Assembly (NCBI GenBank): GCA_964345005.1
Contig: CAYFPQ010000002.1
Span: 59,885-123,884, forward strand
Source: JABMPJ01 sp964345005
Lineage (GTDB): Bacteria > Verrucomicrobiota > Kiritimatiellia > UBA8416 > JABMPJ01
Direction: 5' to 3'
DNA: 64,000 nt
Made by a program: the position numbers and the translations under genes. Below are positions 15,880 to 24,200 of this stretch, piece by piece. Under the pieces are notes generated by a model. It did no database searches and was not told the origin of the DNA. It worked only from the letters and a program-made list of their open reading frames with translations. Within the stretch, counting starts at the first letter, position 1; each line of letters opens with the position of its first letter.

Positions 15880-16653
15880 CTACTTGATGTAGTAGCCCGA
15901 CACGCGCCACGTGCCGTCTTTGTCCAGCATGAAGGTGACGGTTTCGGTGGCGGTCTTCTTGTTCTCGAACGAGGTGTCGAATTGGATGACGACGTAGTCG
16001 CCGTCTGGAGCGCCGGGAATCGAGGTCTTGTGTTCGCTGCTCTTGACTTTGCGGGAGACGACGCTTCCCAATGGCTTGCGTACGCCATCCAGTGCTTGCG
16101 ACCACTGCGTGGCCGGAAGGGCGCTCTTGAATAGGGTGGCGGCGTTACTCCAGCTCTTGGCATATTGTCCGGAGTCGATGGTTGCCAGCCACTGTTTGGC
16201 GGCGCTGATGGCGGCATCATTTTCTTCGCCGCCGGCCTTGGCTGTCTCGAAGGCGAGCAGGTAGGGAACGGCCGAGGCGTGGTTGGTGTCTTTGAAGTTG
16301 GTGTTCTTCTGTGTATTGATCCAGAGCGCGTAGGTCTTGCCGGGTTGGAGCTTCACAGGGAGGATACAGGTTCGCTTGTCGTCCAGATAGCGGATGCCAT
16401 TCTTGTCCGTGACTTCCGGGAAGGTGTCGCGTGATTGGAAGCACCACGACCACATCCGGTCCGTCATCATGTCCTTGCTAAACGTTACGCGGATCTCGCT
16501 CAGCGACGGGTCCACGCTTGTATCACCCGCCGTTGGCACGGTCTTCACCACAACAGGCGGAAGCGTCGCTACGCTCGTTCCCCCCGCGTTCGCCGACACA
16601 ATGCCCAGGAGCATCGTGACACCCATGACTGCAACCAGAATTCTGCTCCTCAT
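15880..16653 (-). CDS. Secreted protein with Ig-like (SbsA) and DUF4019 domains
   Basis: The 257-residue product has a signal peptide cleaved near residue 23. An Ig-like SbsA/Big_5 domain follows (about 33-140: TVPTAGDTSVDPSLSEIRVTFS). The C-terminal half is a DUF4019 domain (about 145-257: AAKQWLATIDSGQYAKSW ending in DGTWRVSGYYIK). A GGAGG site lies five bases before the ATG. It is the first gene of the leftward cluster. DUF4019 has no established activity; a periplasmic or surface role is likely. Confidence 0.82.
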   Translation of the reverse strand: MRSRILVAVMGVTMLLGIVSANAGGTSVATLPPVVVKTVPTAGDTSVDPSLSEIRVTFSKDMMTDRMWSWCFQSRDTFPEVTDKNGIRYLDDKRTCILPVKLQPGKTYALWINTQKNTNFKDTNHASAVPYLLAFETAKAGGEENDAAISAAKQWLATIDSGQYAKSWSNAATLFKSALPATQWSQALDGVRKPLGSVVSRKVKSSEHKTSIPGAPDGDYVVIQFDTSFENKKTATETVTFMLDKDGTWRVSGYYIK

Positions 16654-16667
16654 CGCTTCCTCCCATT

Positions 16668-17792
16668 CAACGGCTCAAACGGCACTGGGCGGAAGAGATA
16701 GGCGATCCGGCTCTACAGGCGGTAACCGTGCTCTGCCGGAGAATGTGTGTCAGCCGGCCGGTCCGGCTGTTGAAATCTACGCTTGTTCAGGTTCCTTCTG
16801 TTATCGGCGTTCTGCGCCCGGTCATTTTGTTGCCTGTCGGTGCGTTCACGGGATTGTCTCCCGATCAGATCGAAGCGATCCTGGCGCATGAACTGGCGCA
16901 TATCAAGCGGTACGACTATCTGGTCAATATCGTCCAATCCGTCATCGAGATTCTCTTCTTCTACCATCCGGCCGTGTGGTGGGTGTCGCACAGGATTCGC
17001 GTCGAACGCGAGAACTGCTGTGACGACATTGCGGCATCTGTTTGCGGAGACCCGGAGACCTACGTCCGGACGTTGGTCGTCCTGGAGGAGGCCCGTTGCC
17101 CTGCGCCCGTTCTGTCTGTTGCTGCGAATGGCGGAAGTCTCGTCTTGCGCGTCCAGAGATTGGTCTCAGAGGAACGCAAGGGACATGGAGGAAGCGGCTG
17201 GGAGTCGGTCGTCACCATCCTTGTTGTTATGCTTGGCGCGGTATTGTTGTCGACGTATACACGGGCAACACCCGCAGATACGCTCGGGCAGGCGTCGCGG
17301 TTTATTTATGAGGATCCATCTCAACTCGCAATCGACAATCGTGCCTATTTCGATTTTGCAGACCGGGTCTTCTGCGATGTGCGCCTGGGAGATCGAATCG
17401 AAGACGTAATCGAAACATATGGAAAGAGCGCATTCCCGACCTATGCGAACGAGGTGGTTGCAGAACGGCCCTACACGGGTTCATATCGGGACAGGTACGA
17501 TTATCGGTATCGAACGGGTGACACCGTAATCCATACCATTGACGGGAAAGTGGTCAACCTGTTCTCAAAGTCGACGCATATCCAAACAGATAAAGGTTTG
17601 AAGCGGGGAGATACCCGAGAACGATTAGTTGAGCTATATGGCCCTCCTGAGTCCACGTTCAATGGTGGCAGGGCTCTCAACTACTTCTTCGATGATATTC
17701 GTGCAGTCGTGTTTTTAACGTCGGCAGATACCGTGAGTCATCTAGAAGTCCTGAACGCCATAGAACCTCCAAGGACGCGTGTGGTTCCCTGA
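16668..17792 (+). pseudogene. 5'-truncated M56 (BlaR1-like) peptidase
   Basis: From about codon CAA at 16668 the frame matches the cytoplasmic loop and catalytic part of M56 membrane metallopeptidases: RRMCVSRPVRLLKS, then ILAHELAHIKRYDYLVN with the zinc HExxH site, and ENCCDD. The C-terminal 170 residues (RLGDRIEDVIETYG, LVELYGPPEST) are not the usual penicillin-binding domain. The N-terminal membrane helices are absent: similarity begins abruptly 15 bases from the divergent DUF4019 start, leaving no room for a promoter. A GTG at 16728 could start a shorter product, but loss of the 5' half by deletion is more likely. The catalytic site itself is intact. Confidence 0.6.
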
Positions 17793-17829
17793 TCCAGTGC
17801 TCATATCCGTGTCATCTGGCCAGACGTGC

Positions 17830-17904
17830 AGGCGTATCGGTCTCTACTGCTCGGCCACGCACGATGCCGAGTTCGACAATCTGCGGGTCTATCGGGAGCC
17901 GTGA
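17830..17904 (+). pseudogene. C-terminal fossil of a LamG/GH16-like protein
   Basis: Between the M56 remnant and the PIN gene, one frame reads IGLYCSATHDAEFDNLRVYR and stops. The ending FDNLRVYREP is typical of concanavalin-like carbohydrate-binding or DUF1080-type proteins. There is no start, so this looks like the tail of a deleted gene. Confidence 0.35.
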
Positions 17905-17951
17905 TGGATGTGTGATGTACGAGTTCTCCCGGGGCGGGAGAGGGCGCGGGA

Positions 17952-18347
17952 TTACCAGATTGTGTTGACGTATGGATAGGCGCGGATGAGCCTGTCGGAG
18001 GTTACGAGGGCGGCGCCGTAGCGGCGGCACATGGCAACGATCATTCTGTCGGCAGGGTCTCTGTGGAAATCCCCAGGCAGCCGGGTACAGGCGATAGCGT
18101 CTTGCGCTGACAGCGCCTCCACCATTAGGTTTGGATACGAGCTGGCCTGGCGAAACCACTCGTCAATATCCATGCACAGTTCAAGCTTGCCTATCTCGCT
18201 CTTGAGCGCTACCTCCCATACGGAGATGACCGACACCCGGATGCCATCCGTGTCTTGAGCCTTCTGAATGGCGCGTGCCGCAGGTTGCGAGAGCCTGTCC
18301 GGATCATGAGCCCACCAGAGCCAAGCTTGCGTATCGAGAACCACCAT
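17952..18347 (-). CDS. PIN-domain toxin (VapC-type)
   Basis: A 131-residue PIN ribonuclease. Acidic catalytic residues are in place: Asp5 in VVLDTQAWLWW, the Glu in SVWEVALKSEIGKL, and the DPADRMIVA segment. Such toxins cleave tRNA or rRNA. It follows the Phd-type antitoxin gene by four bases on the same strand, the normal order for the operon. The LDTQAWLWW start and IGKLEL block place it with PhdYeFM-linked PIN toxins. Confidence 0.9.
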   Translation of the reverse strand: MVVLDTQAWLWWAHDPDRLSQPAARAIQKAQDTDGIRVSVISVWEVALKSEIGKLELCMDIDEWFRQASSYPNLMVEALSAQDAIACTRLPGDFHRDPADRMIVAMCRRYGAALVTSDRLIRAYPYVNTIW

Positions 18348-18351
18348 CGTC

Positions 18352-18654
18352 TCAGCCCTTCTTCGTGTTGTTGGACGCAGAGCGCTTGCCTGTTGAGTAT
18401 TGGGATTGTGTTTCGGCCACGGCTGGCAAGGCGCTCCACAGCTCGGGCATGGGCTCGTCGAAATCGTCGGCTACGGAAATCGTATGACCACGTAACGGAT
18501 AGGCTGGCTTCTCGGAGGCATGTACGTCCAAAGGCACAATGGCAACCATCGGTGCTCCATATCGCGTAACGACCAATTCTTCATGGGTCTTGGCAATCTC
18601 CTCAACAAGCGCCGGGAGGTGGCTGCGCACTTCCGATATGTTCATCGTTTTCAT
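18352..18654 (-). CDS. Phd/YefM-type antitoxin
   Basis: The 100-residue protein begins MNISEVRSHLPALVEEIAKT three residues after the start, followed by VVTRYGAPMVAIVPLD, the DNA-binding N-terminal domain of the Phd/YefM family; the polar C-terminus should wrap the toxin. The ATG at 18654 has GGAGG at proper spacing, while an upstream ATG lies inside the operator. It should repress its own promoter through the two palindromes upstream. Confidence 0.88.
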   Translation of the reverse strand: MKTMNISEVRSHLPALVEEIAKTHEELVVTRYGAPMVAIVPLDVHASEKPAYPLRGHTISVADDFDEPMPELWSALPAVAETQSQYSTGKRSASNNTKKG

Positions 18655-18670
18655 TGTGGGTTGCCTCCAG

Positions 18671-18710
18671 GTTGTACAACAAATGTTGCACAACTACGCG
18701 AGGAGGTCAA
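18671..18710 (-). promoter_or_regulatory. Toxin-antitoxin promoter with two palindromic operators
   Basis: Two ten-base palindromes, GTTGTACAAC (18671-18680) and GTTGCACAAC (18685-18694), are separated by AAAT, giving a 14-base repeat. On the minus strand TTGACC (18705-18710) and AACATT (18682-18687) lie 17 bases apart, so the operators cover the -10 region. Confidence 0.6.
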
Positions 18711-18822
18711 GAATGCCGTTTCCCACTATTCCTTATGTCCACTGCTGTCTGCCTACAGGTGCAGAACATCGTGAGCGGTTGGCGTTTGCAGCCACACGTG
18801 GCATGTGCTACAGGTTGCTCAA

Positions 18823-19626
18823 ATGAAGACAAGCTTGATCGTTAATGTTTACAACCGCGCGGCCTGGCTCAAGGTGTGCCTGGGGGCGGTGTTGCATCAG
18901 ACGGTGCGTCCGGACGAGGTGATCGTGGCGGATGATGGGTCTAGCGACGAGGAGGCCGGGGCGATCAAGGCGTTTCTTGAAGCCTATCCCATTCCTCACG
19001 ATTACGTATGGCAGGCGGATCGCGGATTTCGCGCCGCTGCGGCGCGAAACATGGGCATCCGGCATGCAACGGGTGAGTACCTGCTCTTCCTCGACTGCGA
19101 TATGGTGCTGATGCCGGATGCATGGGCCTATCATCTCGAGCATTCCCGTCCGGGGTTGTTTCTCCTGGGACAAGCGGCGCAGCTGGACGAGCAATCGACT
19201 CGCCCGCTGTTGGAAGCACCGCTTCTTTCGACGTCGGACACTGATGCCCTGTGGCAGCAGGCGGATCGTTCCCACATCAGAGTTGCCGAGACACGGTTCA
19301 GGCGAAGTCGTTGCCTGCGCCGACTGCATCTGACCAAGCGCCACAAACCGCAGCTTATCAGCAATCACTTCTCGATTTTCCGGTCGGACATCGAACGCGT
19401 CAACGGGTTCGACGAGACGTTCGAAGGGTGGGGGCTCGAGGACGATGACCTGGGGTTGCGTCTCTACCAGGCCGGGATGAACGTGGACTCCGTCTTCCGC
19501 CATGCCCGCGCGGTACACCTCTGGCACGACACGCACAAACCGGATGCCGACTCATGGGTCAGCGAAAACCGGGAATACTTTGAGCGCAAGCACGTCCCGA
19601 CGTTTTGCGAAAAGGGGCTTCGGTAG
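18823..19626 (+). CDS. GT2 glycosyltransferase with GT7-like C-terminal domain
   Basis: A 267-residue GT-A enzyme. The N-terminus SLIVNVYNRAAWLKVCL leads to IVADDGSSDEE and the metal-binding LLFLDCDMVL (the DxD-equivalent), followed by ISNHFSIFRSDIERVNGFDE and GWGLEDDDLGLRLYQAG, typical of family 2 members with a galactosyltransferase-type C-terminal domain. It transfers a sugar to a surface glycan or a protein. The second ATG (18823) gives the family N-terminus. It converges on another GT2 gene across an inverted repeat. Confidence 0.9.
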   Translation: MKTSLIVNVYNRAAWLKVCLGAVLHQTVRPDEVIVADDGSSDEEAGAIKAFLEAYPIPHDYVWQADRGFRAAAARNMGIRHATGEYLLFLDCDMVLMPDAWAYHLEHSRPGLFLLGQAAQLDEQSTRPLLEAPLLSTSDTDALWQQADRSHIRVAETRFRRSRCLRRLHLTKRHKPQLISNHFSIFRSDIERVNGFDETFEGWGLEDDDLGLRLYQAGMNVDSVFRHARAVHLWHDTHKPDADSWVSENREYFERKHVPTFCEKGLR

Positions 19627-19632
19627 AGGGAG

Positions 19633-19750
19633 AATCAACATCAACAAGGAACATCCAACTGACCAAGTGAGAGTGGAGTGAATGTATGGTCCGGAGGACT
19701 TTCCATTCATAGTCCTCTCACACTTGGATGTTGGGAGTTCCTTGTTGATT
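19633..19750. repeat. Large imperfect inverted repeat between convergent genes
   Basis: Arms of roughly 48 bases (containing CAACAAGGAACATCC and, inverted, GGGAGTTCCTTGTTG, plus AGTGAGAG and CTCTCACACT) face each other around a centre near 19694. The right arm supplies the stop codon and last codons of the leftward glycosyltransferase. It could fold as a shared transcription terminator and belongs to a class of short dispersed intergenic repeats. Confidence 0.75.
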
Positions 19751-20657
19751 ATTGGATATTCAAGAAGACGCTTTTCCGCCACCAGCGGATGCACTTCCAC
19801 TTGGCACCGTGTAGCGGCCAGGCTTGGCGGATGCGTGTCCGGGCGGCGGCGCGATCCCCGGCGGCGAGTGTGTGCTTGGCGATCTCCAGCAGATGTTTGG
19901 CCATGAAGCGCTCCACCGATTCTCGGCGTGTGTAAGGAAGGTCGTCTGCCTCGAGTGCGCCTTGCAGAGTCTTGAGCAGCGCCGTGTCTCTGCCGCTGAA
20001 CGAGAGATTACGTACGGTGCGGTTTGCTGCGCCGGTATGGTAGATGGCCTCGACGCGGGGGTGGTAGGCCACGGGATAGCGGAGGGCGATGCGTGTCCAC
20101 ATATCCCAATCCTCTGCCAGTGCTTCGCCGACAGGAAAGAGCCCCACTTCGTCGAAGACTTTCCGTCGACAGAGCGTGTTGCTGGAGTTAACAGGAGGGT
20201 AGCGGGTCATACTGACGAAGAAATCGTCGATCAAACCGCCCTCCGGACCGGTTGGAAGTCCCTCGTAACGCTGTGGCACAACGCGGTCATGGCCCTCAAC
20301 GATATCGCACCCTGTTGCGAAGATGGCGGCCGACGGGTAACGCTCGGTCAGTTGCGTAACGGCATCGATGAAGCCGGGCTTCCATTCGTCATCGGCATCG
20401 AGGAAGGCCACCATGTCACCTGCGGCTTCGGTAATGCCGCGGTTGCGTGCCGCTGATGCGCCCTGGTTGGTCTGCTGGATCAGCCGGATTCGTTCATCGT
20501 CCAAGGCTGCGACCTTCTCGGCACTGGCATCTGTGCAGCCGTCATCTACAACCAGAATCTCGAGTGGCGACAACGACTGTGCGACGACGCTCCGCAGGCA
20601 GCGCTCGATCTCGTTCTCTTTGTTATAGAGAGGAATAACGACGGATATTCTATGCAT
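19749..20657 (-). CDS. GT2 glycosyltransferase
   Basis: A 302-residue family 2 glycosyltransferase: ISVVIPLYNKENEIERCL, LVVDDGCTDASAEKV, GASAARNRGI and the DxD-type VAFLDADDEWKPGF. The later EDWDMWTRIAL segment is common in O-antigen and capsule enzymes. The last residues VFLNIQ are encoded by the adjoining inverted repeat, so the original C-terminus may have been altered by its insertion. It converges on the GT2 gene at 18823. Confidence 0.92.
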   Translation of the reverse strand: MHRISVVIPLYNKENEIERCLRSVVAQSLSPLEILVVDDGCTDASAEKVAALDDERIRLIQQTNQGASAARNRGITEAAGDMVAFLDADDEWKPGFIDAVTQLTERYPSAAIFATGCDIVEGHDRVVPQRYEGLPTGPEGGLIDDFFVSMTRYPPVNSSNTLCRRKVFDEVGLFPVGEALAEDWDMWTRIALRYPVAYHPRVEAIYHTGAANRTVRNLSFSGRDTALLKTLQGALEADDLPYTRRESVERFMAKHLLEIAKHTLAAGDRAAARTRIRQAWPLHGAKWKCIRWWRKSVFLNIQ

Positions 20658-20750
20658 AGCGGTCCGCGATTTGTTGTGGCAGTGAGCATGGCCTGTGGGC
20701 CCTGCTAAGTCAAGAAACGGGGGGAGTGTCGGGGAGTGTAGATGAAGTCC

Positions 20751-20836
20751 GGTCCGCTCGGAGATCGGACCCTACCTCGCACACGACATTGCTCCGCCCA
20801 AAAAAGGTCAGGTAGGGCCCGCTCTCCGAGCGGGCC
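20751..20836. repeat. Dispersed palindromic element
   Basis: Two hairpins face each other: arms GGTCCGCTC/GATCGGACC (one mismatch) followed by CTACCT, and AGGTAG followed by GGCCCGCTC/GAGCGGGCC. It is the same element as at 52960-53041. Confidence 0.85.
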
Positions 20837-20849
20837 GCTGACCGTGCGG

Positions 20850-20878
20850 TTGCAGGGAATGGGATCACGGCGTATAGT
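20850..20878 (+). promoter_or_regulatory. Sigma-70-like promoter abutting a start codon
   Basis: TTGCAG and TATAGT are spaced by 17 bases. The -10 box ends nine bases before the lipoprotein ATG at 20888, so the predicted leader is three bases or fewer. Confidence 0.5.
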
Positions 20879-20887
20879 GCCGGGACT

Positions 20888-21208
20888 ATGAAGCGACTCG
20901 TGATCTTCGTTGCTGTGGCTCTGATGCTTGGTTCTCAGGGGTGCAGTACGACCGGAGGGGGTCGCTCGACGCTGCAGGTGTCGCTGTTGCATGATGGCAA
21001 AGTGTCCGTCGATGGACGTGTTGCTGCGATGCATCAGTTGCCCGGTGCGGTCAAATCGGCTGGCGCCGGTCGCGCGACATCGATCACGGTCGCCGTTACG
21101 GAAGGGACTTCACAGGCCGAAATGATGAAGATCACAACGACATTGCGCAACGCTGGCTATGCTCGAGTTCTCTTCACACGTCCGCGTCGGACAGGCATAG
21201 ATCTCTGA
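20888..21208 (+). CDS. Small lipoprotein with ExbD-like periplasmic domain
   Basis: The 106-residue product has a lipoprotein signal peptide with lipobox GSQGC (Cys19). The mature part (LQVSLLHDGKVSVDGRVAAM through MMKITTTLRNAGYARVLFT) resembles the periplasmic domain of ExbD/TolR, in which a strand-strand-helix unit is followed by a helix and a final strand. ExbD normally has a membrane helix, here replaced by a lipid anchor. The gene ends exactly one base before the purL stop on the other strand. No ribosome-binding site is seen. Confidence 0.7.
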   Translation: MKRLVIFVAVALMLGSQGCSTTGGGRSTLQVSLLHDGKVSVDGRVAAMHQLPGAVKSAGAGRATSITVAVTEGTSQAEMMKITTTLRNAGYARVLFTRPRRTGIDL

Positions 21209-24200
21209 CTAACCCACAAACGCGCGCGCGTTTTGGAAGAGCTTCAGCCATGGACCCGCTTCTCCCTCGAACATCCCCGCCGGGCGGTAGGGCATCTGGA
21301 TTGAACGAAAGACACGCTCGGGGTGCGGCATCATGATCGTGACCCGCCCGTCTTCGGTCGTCAGACCAGTCAGACCGCCAGGTGAACCGTTCGGGTTGAG
21401 CGGATAGATCTCGGTTGGCTCGCCGCGGCCACTCACGTAACGCAGTGCTGCGAGACCCAACGAGGTGACGCCGGTCAACGATCCGGTATCCTCGAAGTTG
21501 GCCAGGCCCTCCCCATGCGCAACATGGATGCCCAGACGCGAGCCGGCCATTCCCTTGAGAAGGACAGACGGAGACTCCATTACCTCGACCGTGATGAAAC
21601 GGGCCTCGAACTGTTCCGAGATGTTCCGTGTGAAGGCGGGCCAGTGATCGGCGCCGGGGATGATCTCCTTGAGTTGGGAGAGCATCTGACAACCATTACA
21701 TACGCCTAGCGCGAAGGTGTCGGGCCGCGCGAAGAAAGCGGCAAACATGTCCTTCAACTCCTCGTTGAACAGAATCGACTTCGCCCAGCCGGAGCCGGCT
21801 CCGAGTACGTCGCCGTAGGAGAAACCACCACAAGCCACGAGTCCGGCGAAGTCCTTTAGGTCCACCAGTCCGTTGTGCAGATCGGTCATATGAACATCGA
21901 CACACTCGAAACCGGCGCGGTCAAACGCACCGGCCATCTCGATGTGGCCATTGATTCCCTGCTCACGCAGGATGGCCATGTGCGGACGATTCTCGAGCAC
22001 GGCCGGTGCGGCGTCGGGGTCGAACGCGAGCTCCATTGTCATGCCGGGATCCTCCTCGTCGAGAAGGAGGTCATGCTCCTGCCGCGCACAGTCCGGATTG
22101 TCGCGATGCGCCTGCATGCGCATGGTCAATTCGGACCAGGTACGATTCAGCGAGACGATGGGTTCGCTGAAGAGGATCTCGTGGTCTCGGGCGATTTCCA
22201 GTGTCTGGACATCTTCCTCGGTCTGCACGTGACCGATACACGTGACGATGTCTGCAAGCCCATGCTTTTCAAGAACGGCGCTAACGGTTTCGAGCTGATC
22301 GTCTGCCACCTGTAGGACAGCACCGAGTTCCTCGTTGAAGAGAACGGGCAACGGGTCCCCGGCAAGGCCGTCGAGATCGATGGTCAGCCCGCAGCGTCCG
22401 CCAAATGCCATCTCGGCCACGGAGGCAAAGAGACCACCATCGGAGCGGTCGTGATAGGCGAGGAGCAGGCTATTCGCGATCAGTTCCTGGATCGCCGTGA
22501 AGAAGTTGACCAGTAACGCGGGACTATCGGCATCGGGGGTGGAGTCGCCAACCTGGTTATAGACCTGGGCCAGGACCGAACCACCCAGGCGGTTTTGCCC
22601 CTCACCGAGGTCTACCAGAAGCAGGGCGGAAGCCTGCGGCTTGAGATCCGGGGTCATCGTTTTGCGCGCATCGTGCACGGGTGCAAATGCGCTGACCACC
22701 AAACTCAAGGGGGCGGTCTGTCGATGGGCGGCGCCTTCGCTGTCGTCCCAGACCGTACGCATGGAGAGTGAGTCCTTGCCGACGGGAATCGACACGCCCA
22801 GCTCCGGACAAAACTCCATCCCGACGGTCTTAACGGTATCGTAGAGCCCGGCATCCTCGCCCGGCTCGCCGCAGGCGCACATCCAGTTGGCGGAGAGACG
22901 GATCTTCTTGATCGACTCGATCGGTGCCGCCGCGATGTTGGTGATCGCTTCGCCAATGGCCATGCGTCCGGAGGCCGGGGCCGAGATCAGCGCCAGCGGC
23001 GTACGTTCGCCCATGGCCATTGCCTCACCCGTGGTGGCGTGCAGCGAGGTCGTAGTGACGGCAACGTCCGCAATGGGCGTCTGGTAGGGACCGGTCATCT
23101 GCTCACGAGCGACCATGCCGGTAATGCTGCGATCGGTGATTGTGATCAGGAAGGTCTTGCGCGCAACGGCGGGAAACTGGAGGACACGCTTGGCGGCTTC
23201 GGCGAGGGTCATCTCCGTCAAGTCGAGCGCGGGAGGTGTCTCGGGTTGATGCGTAACATCGCGTAGCATGCGCGGGGGCTTACCGAGAATAACGTCGATG
23301 TCGATGTCGATCGGCTTGTTGTCGAAATGAGCATCTTCCAGCACCAGGCGATGGTCGTCCCCTACAACGCCGAGTATGGCGACGGGACAGCGCTCGCGTT
23401 CACAGAGGGCGAGGAATCGGTCGACATCAGCTTCGTCCACGGCCAGCACGTAGCGCTCCTGGGCCTCGCAGCACCAGATCTCCATCGGCGACATGGAGAG
23501 GTCTTCGTTGTGGATATTGCGGAGCTGGAAATGCCCGCCTGTATCGGCAACCAGCTCAGGGCATCCGTTCGAGAGGCCACCGGCGCCGATGTCGTGGATG
23601 CTCAGGATAGGATTGTTCTCGCCCAGTGCGATGCAAGTATCGATTACGCCCTGGCAGCGGCGCTCCATCTCGGCGTTGTCACGTTGGACGGAGTCGAAAT
23701 CCAGTTCCGCCGCATTACTGCCCGTCGCCATTGAGGAGGCCGCACCACCGCCAAGACCGATCCGCATGGCCGGTCCGCCGATCTGGATGATGCGGGCGTT
23801 CAGGGGGATGTGTTTCTTGTGGGCGTGCTCACGCTTGATGTTGCCCATGCCACCGGCGAGCATGATCGGTTTATGGTAGCCGCGGTAGCGGTCGAGACAT
23901 TCCGTTTCGAACGTGCGGAACATGCCCAGAAGTTGAGGACGGCCGAACTCGTTACCGAAATGGGCACCCCCGATGGGGCCTTCGGTCATGATGTCGAGAG
24001 GGGTGGCTAAGCGGCCGGGAAACTCGGCAAAGTCGCGTTCCCAAGGCATGTCGAAGTCTGGCACGCGAAGATGGGAAACAAAGAAGCCCGCCAGGCCCGC
24101 CTTGGTGCGCCCGCCGATACCCGTGGCGGCCTCGTCGCGGATCTCGCCTCCGACACCGGTTGAGGCGCCGGGGTAGGGACAGATGGCGGTGGGGTGGTTG

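Noticed and set aside
9992..16653. Prophage or integrative element
   Set aside because: No integrase, structural phage gene, tRNA target or attachment repeats at either end.
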